Positions 44,855 to 54,808 of a DNA stretch of 64,000 nucleotides are shown here, one piece after another (positions within the stretch are counted from its first letter, which is position 1; the number at the start of each line of letters is the position of its first letter). The position numbers were made by a program, and so were the translations under genes. This stretch comes from Bauldia sp. (GTDB lineage: Bacteria > Pseudomonadota > Alphaproteobacteria > Rhizobiales > Kaistiaceae). The stretch lies in assembly GCA_026126025.1 (NCBI GenBank), contig JAHCJZ010000003.1, positions 1 through 64,000 on the forward strand. Direction: 5' to 3'. The notes beneath the pieces were generated by a model. The model was not told where the DNA came from and did not search any database. It saw nothing but the letters and a program-made list of their open reading frames with translations.

Positions 44855-46174
44855 CGCAACCTGCTGACCGTCTTTCGGTTTCGGCCGATTGGCAGTGTGA
44901 ACAGTCTCTGAACTGGGAAAATAGATCGAAAATCGCGCGCCCTGTCCGGGGGTGCTTTCGATCTGCAGCCGGGCGCGATGCCGGGTCGCGATGTGCTTGA
45001 CGATGGCAAGGCCAAGGCCGGTGCCGCGGTGGCGCCGGCTGTCGTCGGCATCGACCCGGTAGAACCGCTCGGTGAGGCGCGGCACGTGCTCGGGCGCGAT
45101 GCCCGGGCCGAAGTCGATCACCGAGACGGTGGCCGGCCCGCGATGCTCGGCGGCATCGAGCCGGACCACGACGCGGCCGCCGGCGCGGCCGTATTTGCAG
45201 GCGTTCTCCACGAGATTGTCGAAGACCTGGACCAGCTCGTCGCGGTCGCCGGTGACGAGGACCTCGCCGTCGGGGAGCTCCGCCTCGATCCGGATCTCGT
45301 TCTCCGCCGCCACCGGCGCCATCGTGTCGATGACATGGCCGAGGACGCTGACGAGGTCGACCCGGCCGCGCGGCGGGACGTGGGCGTTCATCTCGACGCG
45401 GCTGAGCGACAGGAGGTCGTTGATGAGCCGGCTCATGCGCGTCGCCTGGTCGTGCATGATGCCAAGGAAGCGTTCGCGCGCGGCCGGGTCGTCCTTGGCG
45501 GGGCCCTGCAGCGTCTCGATGAAGCCGGCGAGGGAGGCGAGCGGCGTGCGCAGCTCGTGGCTGGCATTGGCGACGAAGTCGGCCCGCATGCGCTCGGTCG
45601 CGCGCGCCGCGGTCTGGTCGTCGATCACCAGCAGGATCGTCTCGGGCCGGCCGCTTTCGTCGATCGCGGCGAACCAGGCGGAAAACCAGCGCTCCGTCGG
45701 GATGCGCTCGACGAAGTCGACCCGCTGCGGCCCGTCGCCGGCGACCACGCGGTCGAAGGCCGCGATCAGCTCGGGATAGCGCATGCGGAACGGCAGGCGG
45801 TCGCCCTGGCGGATGCCGAAGACCGCGACGGCCCGGTCGTTGGCGTAGCGGACCGTGCCGTCGCGCGCGAGGATGAAGCACGGATCGGGGAGCGACTGGG
45901 CGAACAGCCGCGTGCCCGGAAGGAGGCCGTCGGGAAGGTTCGCCGCGTTCCCCGGCAGCGGGTCGTCGGCGGTGGTCTCGTCCGGTATCGCGCCGATCGC
46001 CGCGGCGAGCACGGCAAGGGCCAGAAGCGCCCCCAGCGCGCTGACATGGTCGGCGACGAAAAGGACCACAAGGATCGCCGCGACGGCCAGCAGAAGCCAG
46101 CGGCGCCGGCGAAGGCGCGCGCCGATCACTCCGGGCAGCCCCGGACTGCCGCGACCCAGCGCTCCGTCGACCAT
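44846..46174 (-). CDS. phoR: Phosphate regulon sensor histidine kinase PhoR
   Basis: The 442-residue kinase has two N-terminal hydrophobic segments (about 26-42 and 44-63), a PAS domain (about 92-190; DPCFILARDGTVRYANDRAV), the phosphoacceptor His206 in FVANASHELRTPLASL and an ATPase domain with N box (NLVENACKYG), G1 (DFGPGIA) and G2 (RHRGTGLGLAIVKHI). It phosphorylates PhoB at low phosphate. The ATG at 46174 follows a GGGAGA site. It is upstream of pstS on the same strand. Confidence 0.95.
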   Translation of the reverse strand: MVDGALGRGSPGLPGVIGARLRRRRWLLLAVAAILVVLFVADHVSALGALLALAVLAAAIGAIPDETTADDPLPGNAANLPDGLLPGTRLFAQSLPDPCFILARDGTVRYANDRAVAVFGIRQGDRLPFRMRYPELIAAFDRVVAGDGPQRVDFVERIPTERWFSAWFAAIDESGRPETILLVIDDQTAARATERMRADFVANASHELRTPLASLAGFIETLQGPAKDDPAARERFLGIMHDQATRMSRLINDLLSLSRVEMNAHVPPRGRVDLVSVLGHVIDTMAPVAAENEIRIEAELPDGEVLVTGDRDELVQVFDNLVENACKYGRAGGRVVVRLDAAEHRGPATVSVIDFGPGIAPEHVPRLTERFYRVDADDSRRHRGTGLGLAIVKHIATRHRARLQIESTPGQGARFSIYFPSSETVHTANRPKPKDGQQVALS

Positions 46175-46426
46175 GGTCGTCTCCCTGCCGACTCGCCGAC
46201 CCCCGTCGTCCCTAACCCGCCGTTTGACCACACGCCCTGTGACTATTCGACGACTCCCGGGAATCCGCCGAAAAATGAGGCGATTCGTAGCCGGGACAAG
46301 GTGCCCGCTGCCATATATACGCCCGACTGCATGCGAAGAATCACTGCAGGGGAGCCGGGACCAGCATGACCCGGCCGTCCGCGGCGGAGCCAAAGGCCGG
46401 TCGACTGCTCACCGAAGCAGGTGGGA

Positions 46427-47953
46427 ATGACAGATTTCTACAACGTGTTGCGTAGCTCGCTCGACAGGGTCGGCGCGCAGGACAGCGCCGAGCGCCGGCG
46501 CGTCTACCGCCATGTGCGCGGTGTGATGCTGAAGCAGATCGAGCAGCTCGATCCGCCCCTTTCCACCCAGGCGGCGGAAGAGCGGATGGCGCTCTTCGAC
46601 GCTGCCGTCGAGCGGATCGAAGACGAGATCGCGCACGCCCTCGACCCGGCGCCTTCGCCGCCTGCGGTGCCCGCCGCAGCCGAGGCGGCGCTGGTCGCCA
46701 GCGTGGCCGACGCCGACGTGGCCGGCGCGAGCCCCGTGGCCAACCCCGACGCGGTGTGGGATGCACCAGCGATCGACATGGCATGGGACGCCGCCACCGA
46801 GCAGTGGCACGATTCCGCGCAGGGGCCGCCGCCGGTCGTCGAGCCGCCGCTTCCGGGCGGCGAGTGGAGCACGCGCCTTCGGGTCGCGCTTGCCGAGGAG
46901 CGCGGCTATCTCAGCGGCGACCCGGTCGCGGAGCCCGAACCCGATGTCGAGCCGCTCGTCGACGACCCGGACTTCGAGCCGGAATTGGAGGATGCGCAGG
47001 CCGAGCCCGTCGCCGATCCGCTGGAGGAGCCGGAGCGACGCGGCCGCGGATGGCGCAGCCTTGGCGGTGCCGCCGCCGAGCGCCTCGCGGCAGGCCTTGC
47101 ACGGCGCGCCGCACGCGCCGGCCGGAACGAACCGTTCGAGCCACGCCTCGACGGGCCGGCCGGAATGGGGGTAGCGTCCCCACCACCGCCGCCGCCTGAT
47201 CCGCCGATCGGGCTGATCGAGGACCGCTCCCTGCGGGCCGACGACCGCAGCGGCCATGCCGAGGGCGATCCCTTCGGCGAGCTCTACGAAGACACGCCCC
47301 GCCGCGGCCGCCGCAGCCGCCGCGATGACGACGATGCGATCTTCGAGGGCGACGATGGTCTCGCCGAGGCGCTCGAACCGCGCCGGCCGGTCCGGCGCCT
47401 CGTCACGATCGGCCTCGCCATCCTCGGCATCGCCATCCTCGGGTGGGGCGCCTATGTGTTCGTGCCGCTCGTCTTCTCCGGCGGCGAGCCGGGCAGCGCG
47501 ACCGTGGCGGAAGGCGGGTCGGGGCTGGTGGTCTTCAACGGCGAGGACCCCAGCGTCTTCGTCTCGGGGCCGGACAATCCGGTGCAGTACCTCACTGACG
47601 ACACCGGGCCGTTCGTGCGCATCGCGTCGGCGGCGAGCAATCCCGGGGCCCGCGCCACCATCGGCCGCGGCATTGCCGGAGGCCTCGGCGACCGGCAGAT
47701 CGTGGTCACGGTGAACGCGCGCGGCGCGCCGGCGCAGGCCGCCGCGACGCTGCGCTTCGGCTATCTCCGCGACAACCAGATTCTCGGCTGGCGGACGGTG
47801 AACATCACCACCGAGTTCCAGTCGCTCGGCATTGCCTGGGACGTCCCCGCCGGCGGCGGAGGCGGCGAAGACTACCTCCTCATCGAACCCGGCATCCCCG
47901 GCGACGGCACCGCCGTCGACGTCCGCTCCATCCGCATCGAGCCGATCGACTGA
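46427..47953 (+). CDS. Single-span membrane protein with long disordered region, unknown function
   Basis: I do not recognise this 508-residue protein. Residues 1-70 are a helical, charged module (TDFYNVLRSSLDRVGAQDSAERRRVYRHVR...). Residues about 75-320 are low-complexity, rich in Pro, Asp and Glu with several Arg clusters (RRGRRSRRDDDD). One transmembrane segment lies at about 325-351 (VTIGLAILGIAILGWGAYVFVPLVF). The last 150 residues are probably periplasmic and beta-rich (FVRIASAASNPGARATIGRG, ATLRFGYLRDNQILGW, DYLLIEPGIPG), reminiscent of carbohydrate-binding beta sandwiches. It diverges from phoR across a 252-base spacer. Confidence 0.7.
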   Translation: MTDFYNVLRSSLDRVGAQDSAERRRVYRHVRGVMLKQIEQLDPPLSTQAAEERMALFDAAVERIEDEIAHALDPAPSPPAVPAAAEAALVASVADADVAGASPVANPDAVWDAPAIDMAWDAATEQWHDSAQGPPPVVEPPLPGGEWSTRLRVALAEERGYLSGDPVAEPEPDVEPLVDDPDFEPELEDAQAEPVADPLEEPERRGRGWRSLGGAAAERLAAGLARRAARAGRNEPFEPRLDGPAGMGVASPPPPPPDPPIGLIEDRSLRADDRSGHAEGDPFGELYEDTPRRGRRSRRDDDDAIFEGDDGLAEALEPRRPVRRLVTIGLAILGIAILGWGAYVFVPLVFSGGEPGSATVAEGGSGLVVFNGEDPSVFVSGPDNPVQYLTDDTGPFVRIASAASNPGARATIGRGIAGGLGDRQIVVTVNARGAPAQAAATLRFGYLRDNQILGWRTVNITTEFQSLGIAWDVPAGGGGGEDYLLIEPGIPGDGTAVDVRSIRIEPID

Positions 47954-47984
47954 CCGGTCGCCGCGAGGGCACGCAACCACCTCT

Positions 47985-48067
47985 CGTCACCCCGGCGAAG
48001 GCAGGGGTCTAGAGCCACGTGAAGGCCGAAGCGTGGCGCTGGATTTCGGCCTTCGCGGGAATGACGA
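47985..48067. repeat. Palindromic intergenic repeat, family B (copy 3)
   Basis: It begins CGTCACCCCGGCGAAGGCAG and ends with TTTCGGCCTTCGCGGGAATGAC-like sequence; it is an imperfect inverted repeat like those at 24552 and 33727. It lies in the 125-base gap between convergent genes (46427 gene and cysNC). Confidence 0.7.
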
Positions 48068-48078
48068 AAGAGAGAAGC

Positions 48079-49992
48079 CTACCGGCGCCGGCGGTGGGTG
48101 CCGGCGTAGCCTTTGGCGACGAGGTAGGACAGCACGCGCTCGGCGAGCGCGTCAGGCGCCTCCTCTGCGGCGTCGAGGCGGAGGTCGGGCTCTTCGGGGG
48201 GCTCGTAGGGGCTGTCGATGCCGGTGAAGTGCTTGATCTGGCCCTCGCGCGCCTTGCGGTAGAGGCCCTTGGGGTCGCGGGCCTCGGCGACGGCGAGCGG
48301 CACGTCGACGAAGACCTCGACGAACTCGCCGCCCTCGACGAGGCCGCGCGCCATCGCGCGCTCGGAGCGGAAGGGCGAGATGAACGAGACGAGGACGATC
48401 AGCCCAGCATCGACGAAGAGCTTCGCGGATTCGGCGACGCGGCGGATGTTCTCGACGCGGTCCGCGTCGGTGAAGCCGAGGTCGCGGTTGAGGCCGTGGC
48501 GGACATTGTCGCCGTCGAGCATGTAGGTGTGGCAGCCCATCAGGTGGAGCTTCTCCTCCACCAGATTGGCAATGGTCGACTTGCCGGCGCCGGAGAGGCC
48601 GGTGAACCAGAGGACGCAGGGCTTCTGGCCCTTGAGATCGGCACGGGCCGACTTGTTCACCGTCAGCGCCTGGCGGTGGATGTTGGTCGCACGGCGGAGG
48701 CCGAAGCGAATCATCCCGGCCGCCACCGTCGCGTTGGTGATGCGGTCGATCAGGATGAAGGAGCCGGTCGTCGGGTTCTCGCCATAGGGATCGAAGGCGA
48801 TCGGCTCGGACAGCGACAGGTTGCAGAAGCCGATATCGTTGAGCTGGAGCGTCTTCGCCGCGAGCTCCTTGAAGCTGTCAACGTCGACGCGGTGCTTGAG
48901 CTCGCTGACCGCGGCGCCCACCGTCCGGGTCCCGGACTTCATCAGATAGGTGCGGCCGGGGAGGAGCTCGTGCTCGTTCATCCAGATGACATGCGCGGCG
49001 AGCTGGTCGGACACGTCCGGCCGGTCGTCGGCCGCGACCATGAGGTCGCCGCGCGAGAGGTCGATCTCGCGGTCGAGGGTGATGGTGACGGCGCTGCCGG
49101 CGGGCGCGGCGTCGAGGTCGCCGTCCATCGTGACGATGCGCGCGATGCGGGCCTCCTGCCCGGTCGCGGCCGCGACGATGCGCGCGCCCGGCCGCGCCGT
49201 GCCGCCGGCGACGGTGCCGGCATAGCCGCGGAAGTTCTGGTCCGGGCGGCTCACCCATTGCACCGGGAAGCGCAGCGGCCCGTCGGCCGCGGGCGGGACG
49301 ATCTCGATGCCCTCGAGATAGGACAGGAGCGACGGCCCGCGATACCACGCGATGCGGTCGCTCGGGCCGACGACATTGTCGCCGAACCGCGCCGACAGCG
49401 GGATCGCGACGCGGGTGGCGAAGCCGAACTCGGCGGTGAAGGCCTCGAAATCGGCGACGATCCGGTCGAACACCGCCTTGTCGAAGCCGACGAGGTCGAT
49501 CTTGTTCACCGCGAGGACGACGTGGCGGATGCCGAGCAGCGACACGATCGTCGCGTGGCGGCGGGTCTGGGTCAGGATGCCGTTCCGCGCATCGACCAGG
49601 AGCACCGCGAGGTCGGCATTGGAGGCGCCCGTCGCCATGTTGCGCGTGTACTGCTCGTGGCCGGGCGTGTCGGCGACGATGAAGCGGCGCTTTTCGGTGG
49701 CGAAATAGCGATAGGCGACGTCGATGGTGATGCCCTGCTCGCGCTCGGCCTCGAGCCCGTCGACGAGGAGCGCGAAATCGATGTCGCCGCCGGTGGTGCC
49801 GTAACGCCGCGAATCCTTCTCCAGCGAGGCGAGCTGGTCCTCGAACAGGCGCTTGGTGTCGTGGAGGAGCCGCCCGATCAGGGTCGACTTGCCGTCGTCG
49901 ACGCTGCCGCAGGTGAGGAAGCGCAGCAGGCTCTTGTCCTGGTCGCCGGCGAGGAGCGCGACCGCGCGCTCGGCCGTCATCGTGCCGGCCAT
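48079..49992 (-). CDS. cysN: Bifunctional sulfate adenylyltransferase subunit 1 / adenylylsulfate kinase
   Basis: The 637-residue fusion (CysNC, NodQ-like) has an EF-Tu-like GTPase part: P-loop GSVDDGKST at about 29-37, [34 protein letters not shown] and beta-barrel domains. The C-terminal APS kinase part from about 455 shows GLSGAGKST and [15 protein letters not shown], then [10 protein letters not shown]. With CysD it makes APS from sulfate and then PAPS. Its ATG overlaps the cysD stop by one base. Confidence 0.96.
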   Translation of the reverse strand: MAGTMTAERAVALLAGDQDKSLLRFLTCGSVDDGKSTLIGRLLHDTKRLFEDQLASLEKDSRRYGTTGGDIDFALLVDGLEAEREQGITIDVAYRYFATEKRRFIVADTPGHEQYTRNMATGASNADLAVLLVDARNGILTQTRRHATIVSLLGIRHVVLAVNKIDLVGFDKAVFDRIVADFEAFTAEFGFATRVAIPLSARFGDNVVGPSDRIAWYRGPSLLSYLEGIEIVPPAADGPLRFPVQWVSRPDQNFRGYAGTVAGGTARPGARIVAAATGQEARIARIVTMDGDLDAAPAGSAVTITLDREIDLSRGDLMVAADDRPDVSDQLAAHVIWMNEHELLPGRTYLMKSGTRTVGAAVSELKHRVDVDSFKELAAKTLQLNDIGFCNLSLSEPIAFDPYGENPTTGSFILIDRITNATVAAGMIRFGLRRATNIHRQALTVNKSARADLKGQKPCVLWFTGLSGAGKSTIANLVEEKLHLMGCHTYMLDGDNVRHGLNRDLGFTDADRVENIRRVAESAKLFVDAGLIVLVSFISPFRSERAMARGLVEGGEFVEVFVDVPLAVAEARDPKGLYRKAREGQIKHFTGIDSPYEPPEEPDLRLDAAEEAPDALAERVLSYLVAKGYAGTHRRRR

Positions 49993-50897
49993 CAGAAATA
50001 GCCCTCGCGCTTCTTCTTCTCCATCGAGCCGGACTCGTCATGGTCGATCAGCCGGCCCTGGCGCTCGGAGGTGCGGGCGATGAACATCTCGCCGACGATG
50101 TCCTCCAGCGTGGCCGCCTCGGACTCCATCGCCGCGGTCAGCGGGTAGCAGCCGAGCGTGCGGAAGCGGACGCTCCGCTGCTGCGGCGTCTCGCCGGGGA
50201 GGAACCGCATCCGCTCGTCGTCGGCCATGATGAGCTGGCCGTTCCGCTCCACCACCGGGCGCTTCGCGGCGAAATAGAGCGGCACGATCGGGATGCTCTC
50301 GGCGAGGATGTATTGCCAGACGTCGAGCTCGGTCCAGTTCGAGATCGGGAAGACGCGGATCGATTCACCGGGACTGACCCGCGTGTTGAAGAGCGACCAG
50401 AGCTCCGGCCGCTGGTTCTTCGGGTCCCAGGCATGGGCCGCGGTACGGAACGAGAAGACGCGCTCCTTGGCGCGGCTCTTCTCCTCGTCGCGGCGGGCGC
50501 CACCGAAGGCGGCGTCGAAGCCGTATTGGGTCAGCGCCTGCTTCAGCGCCTCGGTCTTCATGATCTGGGTGTAGACCGACGAGCCATGGTCGAACGGGTT
50601 GATGCCCCGGTCGCGGCCTTCCGTATTGGTGTGGACGAGGAGATCGAAGCCGAGCCGCTTCGCCGTCTCGTCGCGGAAGCGGATCATCTCCCGGAACTTC
50701 CACCCGGTGTCGATGTGAAGCAGCGGGAAGGGCGGACGCGCGGGGAAGAACGCCTTCCGCGCGAGGTGCAGCATCACCGACGAATCCTTGCCGATCGAAT
50801 AGAGCATGACCGGCTTTTCGAAGGTCGCGGCCACCTCGCGCATGATGAAGATCGCCTCGGCTTCGAGGCGCTTGAGGTGGGTGAGCGCAGCGTTCAT
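49992..50897 (-). CDS. cysD: Sulfate adenylyltransferase subunit 2
   Basis: The 301-residue ATP sulfurylase subunit is of the PP-loop fold: [37 protein letters not shown], the [16 protein letters not shown] block and the C-terminal [16 protein letters not shown] and [11 protein letters not shown]. With CysN it activates sulfate to APS. The ATG at 50897 matches the family start ([20 protein letters not shown]); upstream in-frame residues are Arg-rich noise. Confidence 0.96.
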   Translation of the reverse strand: MNAALTHLKRLEAEAIFIMREVAATFEKPVMLYSIGKDSSVMLHLARKAFFPARPPFPLLHIDTGWKFREMIRFRDETAKRLGFDLLVHTNTEGRDRGINPFDHGSSVYTQIMKTEALKQALTQYGFDAAFGGARRDEEKSRAKERVFSFRTAAHAWDPKNQRPELWSLFNTRVSPGESIRVFPISNWTELDVWQYILAESIPIVPLYFAAKRPVVERNGQLIMADDERMRFLPGETPQQRSVRFRTLGCYPLTAAMESEAATLEDIVGEMFIARTSERQGRLIDHDESGSMEKKKREGYF

Positions 50898-50954
50898 CGG
50901 CAACACTAAACGGCGCCGGCGACGGGGCCGCCGGCGGGGTCCAAACTGCCGCGG

Positions 50955-50983
50955 AACGTAGTGGCTGCCCCGTGCGGCCACAA
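50955..50983 (-). promoter_or_regulatory. Candidate cysD promoter
   Basis: On the minus strand TTGTGG (50978-50983) and TACGTT (50955-50960) are 17 bases apart, about 60 bases before the cysD start. The match is moderate. The GTGGC/GCCAC bases around it could also form a small hairpin. Confidence 0.3.
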
Positions 50984-51029
50984 GCGAGGCCGGGGCGGCT
51001 TTGGCGGACCGGGCGCATCAGATTGGCGC

Positions 51030-51050
51030 GTTCCGCCATGGCAGCGGAAC
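51030..51050 (-). terminator. Stem-loop after cysQ
   Basis: GTTCCGC and GCGGAAC form a 7-base stem with a 7-base loop, 12 bases after the cysQ stop. No T run follows. It may separate cysQ from cysDN transcription. Confidence 0.4.
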
Positions 51051-51062
51051 AGGTTTGCGCCC

Positions 51063-51887
51063 TCAGGCGGCAAACGGGTCGAGCGGGCCGGTCGCGACGA
51101 AGGAGGGGTTGAGGAACGCCTTCGCTCCCACCGCGCCGGGGAGCGGGCCGTAGGTCAGGTCGGTGCCGTCGAGCCGGAGCACACGGCCGCCGGCGGCGCG
51201 CAGCACCGCGTCGCCCGCGGCGGTGTCCCATTGCGATGTCGGGCCGAGCCGGGGGTATAGGTCGGCGCGCCCTTCGGCGACCGCGACGAATTTCAGCGAC
51301 GACCCGGCCGAGACGATCCGGCTGCCGGCGAAGCGCGCGAGGAAGGTGTCGGTCGCGGCGTTGCGGTGCGAGCGGCTGGCGACGATGTCGAGGACGTCCT
51401 CCAGCGGCTCGCGTACCGCGATCGGCTCCGCGGCATGGAAGCGCCCTTCCCCGACCCGCCACGCGCCCTCGCCCACCGCGCCGAACCAGAGGAGGCCCGA
51501 CGCCGGGGCGTGGACGATGCCGGCGACGGCGCGGCCATTCCGCGCGAGGCCGACATTGACCGTGAAGTCCGCATTACCGGCGACGAACTCCTTCGTGCCG
51601 TCGAGCGGATCGACCAGGACGAAGTCGGCCCCCACCGGCGGCAACCGGCCGGCGGCGGCTTCCTCCTCGGCGATGACGGGAAGGCCGGGTGCAAGCGCGG
51701 CCAGCGCCGCGAGGATGATCGCCTCCGCCGCCCGGTCCGCTTCTGTCACGGGCGTGCTGTCCGCCTTCAGCTCGACCGCATGGCCGGCCTCGCGGATGGC
51801 GAGGATGCGATTGCCGGCCTCGAGCACGGCGGGCAGGAGGGCGCGGATCAGCGCCAGGTCGGACGAGGATTGCGTCGCGGTCAGCAT
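51063..51887 (-). CDS. cysQ: 3'(2'),5'-bisphosphate nucleotidase
   Basis: The 274-residue metal phosphatase of the inositol-monophosphatase fold removes the 3' phosphate of PAP, the by-product of PAPS use. Metal sites are visible: the Glu cluster AEEEAAAGR, DPLDGTKEF, and the C-terminal WDTAAGDAVLRAAGG. It is immediately upstream of cysD and cysNC on the same strand, so sulfate activation and PAP disposal are grouped. Confidence 0.94.
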   Translation of the reverse strand: MLTATQSSSDLALIRALLPAVLEAGNRILAIREAGHAVELKADSTPVTEADRAAEAIILAALAALAPGLPVIAEEEAAAGRLPPVGADFVLVDPLDGTKEFVAGNADFTVNVGLARNGRAVAGIVHAPASGLLWFGAVGEGAWRVGEGRFHAAEPIAVREPLEDVLDIVASRSHRNAATDTFLARFAGSRIVSAGSSLKFVAVAEGRADLYPRLGPTSQWDTAAGDAVLRAAGGRVLRLDGTDLTYGPLPGAVGAKAFLNPSFVATGPLDPFAA

Positions 51888-51939
51888 GGCCGCGTGTCTA
51901 GCGAAAGCCGCGCCGAGGGCAAGCCGGCGCCTGGTCGCG

Positions 51940-53250
51940 TCAGGCAGCCGCCGTGATCGCCTGGCCGAGGAGGTCGGCGAGCCGGCCGATCTCTGCTTCG
52001 GAGATGATCAGCGGCGGCGAGAGGGCGATGGTGTCGCCGGTGGCGCGCACCAAGAGGCCGAGCTCGTAGGCCTTGAGGAAGACGTCGAACGCCCGGCGGC
52101 CGGGAGCGCCTGGGCGCGGCGCCAACTCGACCGCGCCGACGAGGCCGTAATTGCGGATGTCGATGACGTTGGGCAGGCCTTTCAGCCCGTGGAGCGCGGC
52201 TTCGAAGGCCGGCGCGAGGTCCTTCGCGCGGGTGAGCAGTCCTTCCTCCTCATAGGTGTCGAGCGTGGCAAGCGCCGTCGCCGCGGCCATCGGGTTTCCC
52301 GAATAGGTGTAGCCGTGGAAGAGCTCGGGGAGGTGCTCCGGCCCCTGCATGAAGGCGTCGTAGATCTCCTTGCGGACGATGACCGCACCCATCGGCACGG
52401 TGCCGTTGGTGATCCCCTTGGCGCAGGTCACCATGTCCGGCACAACGTCGAACTCCTCGACCGCGAAGGGCGCGCCGAGACGGCCGAAGCCGGTGATCAC
52501 CTCGTCGAGGATGAGGAGGATGCCGTGCTTCGTGCAGATCTCGCGAAGCTTCGCGAGATAGCCCTTCGGCGGCAGCAGAACGCCGGTCGATCCCGCCACG
52601 GGCTCGACGATCACCGCGGAGATGGTCGAGGCGTCGTTGAGCGCCACGAGGCGTTCGAGCTCGTCGGCAAGGTCGGCGCCGTGCTCGGGCAGGCCGCGCG
52701 AGAAGGCGTTGGCGGCGAGGTTGTGGGTGTGGCGCAGGTGAAGAACACCTGTCATCAGCGGGCCGAAATCCCGCCGGTTCGGCCCGATGCCGCCGACGCT
52801 CATGCCGCCATAATTGACGCCGTGATAGGCGCGCTCGCGGCCGACCCAGCGGTAGCGCGACCCCTCCCCCCTCACCTTGTGGAACGCGTTGGCGATCTTC
52901 AGCGCGGTCTCGACGGACTCGGAGCCGGAATTGGTGAAGAAGACGTGGTCGAGGCCGCCCGGCAGATACTGGACGAGCCGCGCTGCGAGCTCGAACGCCT
53001 TGGGGTGCCCCATCTGGAACACCGGCGCATAGTCGAGCTCGGCCGCCTGCCGCGCGATCGCCTCGACGATGCGCGGCCGGGCGTGACCCGCATTGACGCA
53101 CCAGAGGCCCGCGGTGCCGTCGAGGATCTCCCGCCCGTCGTCGCTGCGGTAGTGCATGCCGCTCGCCGAGACCAGCATGCGGGGCGCCGACTTGAACTGC
53201 CGGTTCGCCGTGAACGGCATCCAGTAGGCATCGAGATTGTTGGTGGCCAT
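51940..53250 (-). CDS. Omega-aminotransferase (beta-alanine-pyruvate type)
   Basis: The 436-residue class-III PLP enzyme begins with LDAYWMPFTANRQFKSAPR, which is characteristic of omega-amino acid:pyruvate transaminases. Further marks are FTNSGSESVETALKIA, RAYHGVNYGG, LLILDEVITGFGRLG with the PLP-binding Asp, and the Lys in CAKGITNGTVPMGAVIV. It moves amino groups from beta-alanine or related omega-amines to pyruvate. It stands next to cysQ but 52 bases away; no functional link is seen. Confidence 0.92.
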   Translation of the reverse strand: MATNNLDAYWMPFTANRQFKSAPRMLVSASGMHYRSDDGREILDGTAGLWCVNAGHARPRIVEAIARQAAELDYAPVFQMGHPKAFELAARLVQYLPGGLDHVFFTNSGSESVETALKIANAFHKVRGEGSRYRWVGRERAYHGVNYGGMSVGGIGPNRRDFGPLMTGVLHLRHTHNLAANAFSRGLPEHGADLADELERLVALNDASTISAVIVEPVAGSTGVLLPPKGYLAKLREICTKHGILLILDEVITGFGRLGAPFAVEEFDVVPDMVTCAKGITNGTVPMGAVIVRKEIYDAFMQGPEHLPELFHGYTYSGNPMAAATALATLDTYEEEGLLTRAKDLAPAFEAALHGLKGLPNVIDIRNYGLVGAVELAPRPGAPGRRAFDVFLKAYELGLLVRATGDTIALSPPLIISEAEIGRLADLLGQAITAAA

Positions 53251-53326
53251 GGCGCCACGCTAGCGGCGCGCCCCGGCGCGCTCAAGCCGGGTCGCGCGAC
53301 GCGGCCCGACGTGGCAAGGTCCGGCC

Positions 53327-53761
53327 ATGTTCGAGCAGGTCCAGCACCCCGGCCCCTTCGTCACCGCGCTTGTCGCCGTGCTGGCGGTGCTGCTCGTCGC
53401 GTCGCTCTTCTTCTATCCGCTGCTCCTCCTTCCCTTCCTCGTCATCATCGGCTTCGTCCTGTGGATGTTCTCGACACTGAAGGTGACGGTCGGCCAGGGT
53501 GTCGTGGCGTGGCGCTTCCGCGGCGGCATCCCGACCAAGGAACTGCAGCTCACCCGGATCGCGACCGCGGAGGCCGTGCGGATCCCGTGGTGGTACGGCA
53601 TCGGCATCCGCCGCGCGCCGGAAGGCTGGCTTTACAATCTCCGCGGCGGGACCGCGGTGAAGATCACCGAGCGCGGCGGCAAGGTCACGTTCCTCGGCAG
53701 CGACGACCCGGAGGCGCTGGTGGCGGCGATCCACAGCCGCCTCGGCGGGCGGCGGTCGTGA
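53327..53761 (+). CDS. Small membrane protein with PH-like domain
   Basis: The 144-residue protein has two close hydrophobic segments at about 10-52 and a soluble tail (about 53-144) that resembles the bacterial PH-like fold: LKVTVGQGVVAWRFRGGIPTKELQLTRIATAEAV, WWYGIGIRRAPEGWLYNLRGGTAVKITERGGKVTFLGSDDPEAL in outline. A membrane-linked signalling or structural role is possible. Divergent from the aminotransferase; downstream genes follow on the same strand. Confidence 0.7.
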   Translation: MFEQVQHPGPFVTALVAVLAVLLVASLFFYPLLLLPFLVIIGFVLWMFSTLKVTVGQGVVAWRFRGGIPTKELQLTRIATAEAVRIPWWYGIGIRRAPEGWLYNLRGGTAVKITERGGKVTFLGSDDPEALVAAIHSRLGGRRS

Positions 53762-53837
53762 CCGCCGCGGCCCGGTTTGACCTTCACGCCCGGAAGGTCT
53801 ATCGGCCGAATTGGGGCGTTGGCGGGGGAGCGCGCGC

Positions 53838-54806
53838 TTGAGCCGTTTCGAATCGACGCTGATCGACTGTCCGCTGTGCGGCGCGCATGCCGACCGGCAT
53901 GAGGTCGTGTCGCAGACCGACCGGCGCGGCCGGCCGCTGCGCAGCGTGGTGTGCACCGCCTGCGGGCTGGTGTTCTCCAACCCGATGCCGGTCGCCGCCG
54001 CGCTCGACGATTTCTACACCCGCGACTATCGCCGCGAATACCAGAAGGCGATCACGCCAAAGCCGCGGCACATCATCCGCGCCTTCCGCGTCGCCAAACG
54101 CCGGCTGGAGGGGTTGCAGCCCTATCTGCCGAAGACCGGACGGATCCTCGACCTCGGCGCCGGCGGCGGCGAATGGGTCCACTCGCTCGCGACCGCCGGC
54201 TACGCCGCCGAGGGCGTCGAGCCGAATGTCGGCTTCGCGCGATACGCTATCTCCGAATACGGTCACCCGATCGCGGTCGCACCGCTGGAGGCGGCGACGG
54301 TCGAGCCCGGCAGTTATGACGCCGTCACGGCGTTCCACGTGCTGGAGCATCTGCGCGACCCGGGCGCGGCGCTCGACCGCGTCCACGCGCTCCTCACCCC
54401 CAAGGGGAAGCTGATCGTCGAGGTGCCCGACATCACGGCGCGCGATCAGTCGACCGCGACCAAGTTCCACCCAGCCCATGTCGTCGGCTTCACCGCCGAG
54501 ACGCTGGGCGCCCTCGCCCGCCGCCACGGCTTCACGATCGACGCCGACCTCACCGGACGCCTCAATGGCGAGAACGTCGCGCTGGTGCTGCTGCGCAACG
54601 CGACGCCGGTGCCAGGCGCGATGCCGCCAGCCAAGACCGTGCCGCGGGTGAAGGCGGCGCTGGCGCGGCAGAGCCGCTTCCATCGCCGGACCCTCCCCAA
54701 CGCGGTCGCAAAAGCGTGGCGCGCGGGCGCCGAGCGGCTCGCGACCCGCGGGATGAGCGGGCGGCGCATCGCGGAGAAGGTGCTCGGCCCCGCGGGCGGA
54801 GGCTGA
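53838..54806 (+). CDS. Class I SAM-dependent methyltransferase with N-terminal zinc ribbon
   Basis: The 322-residue protein starts at a TTG (53838) with GGGGGAG 7-8 bases upstream. An N-terminal Cys4 zinc ribbon (CPLCG ... CTACG, residues about 11-43) is followed by a Methyltransf_11/23-like domain (ILDLGAGGGEWVHSLATAGY; AFHVLEHLRDPG; GKLIVEVPD). A basic C-terminal tail of about 80 residues follows. This type often modifies sugars or polysaccharide ends; the substrate is unknown. It is followed 2 bases later by an RNase D gene. Confidence 0.82.
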   Translation: MSRFESTLIDCPLCGAHADRHEVVSQTDRRGRPLRSVVCTACGLVFSNPMPVAAALDDFYTRDYRREYQKAITPKPRHIIRAFRVAKRRLEGLQPYLPKTGRILDLGAGGGEWVHSLATAGYAAEGVEPNVGFARYAISEYGHPIAVAPLEAATVEPGSYDAVTAFHVLEHLRDPGAALDRVHALLTPKGKLIVEVPDITARDQSTATKFHPAHVVGFTAETLGALARRHGFTIDADLTGRLNGENVALVLLRNATPVPGAMPPAKTVPRVKAALARQSRFHRRTLPNAVAKAWRAGAERLATRGMSGRRIAEKVLGPAGGG

Positions 54807-54808
54807 GC

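Noticed and set aside
51163-53841. A plus-strand open frame of about 890 codons
   Set aside because: It is antisense to cysQ and the aminotransferase, both of which carry complete motifs; its translation is compositionally biased noise.
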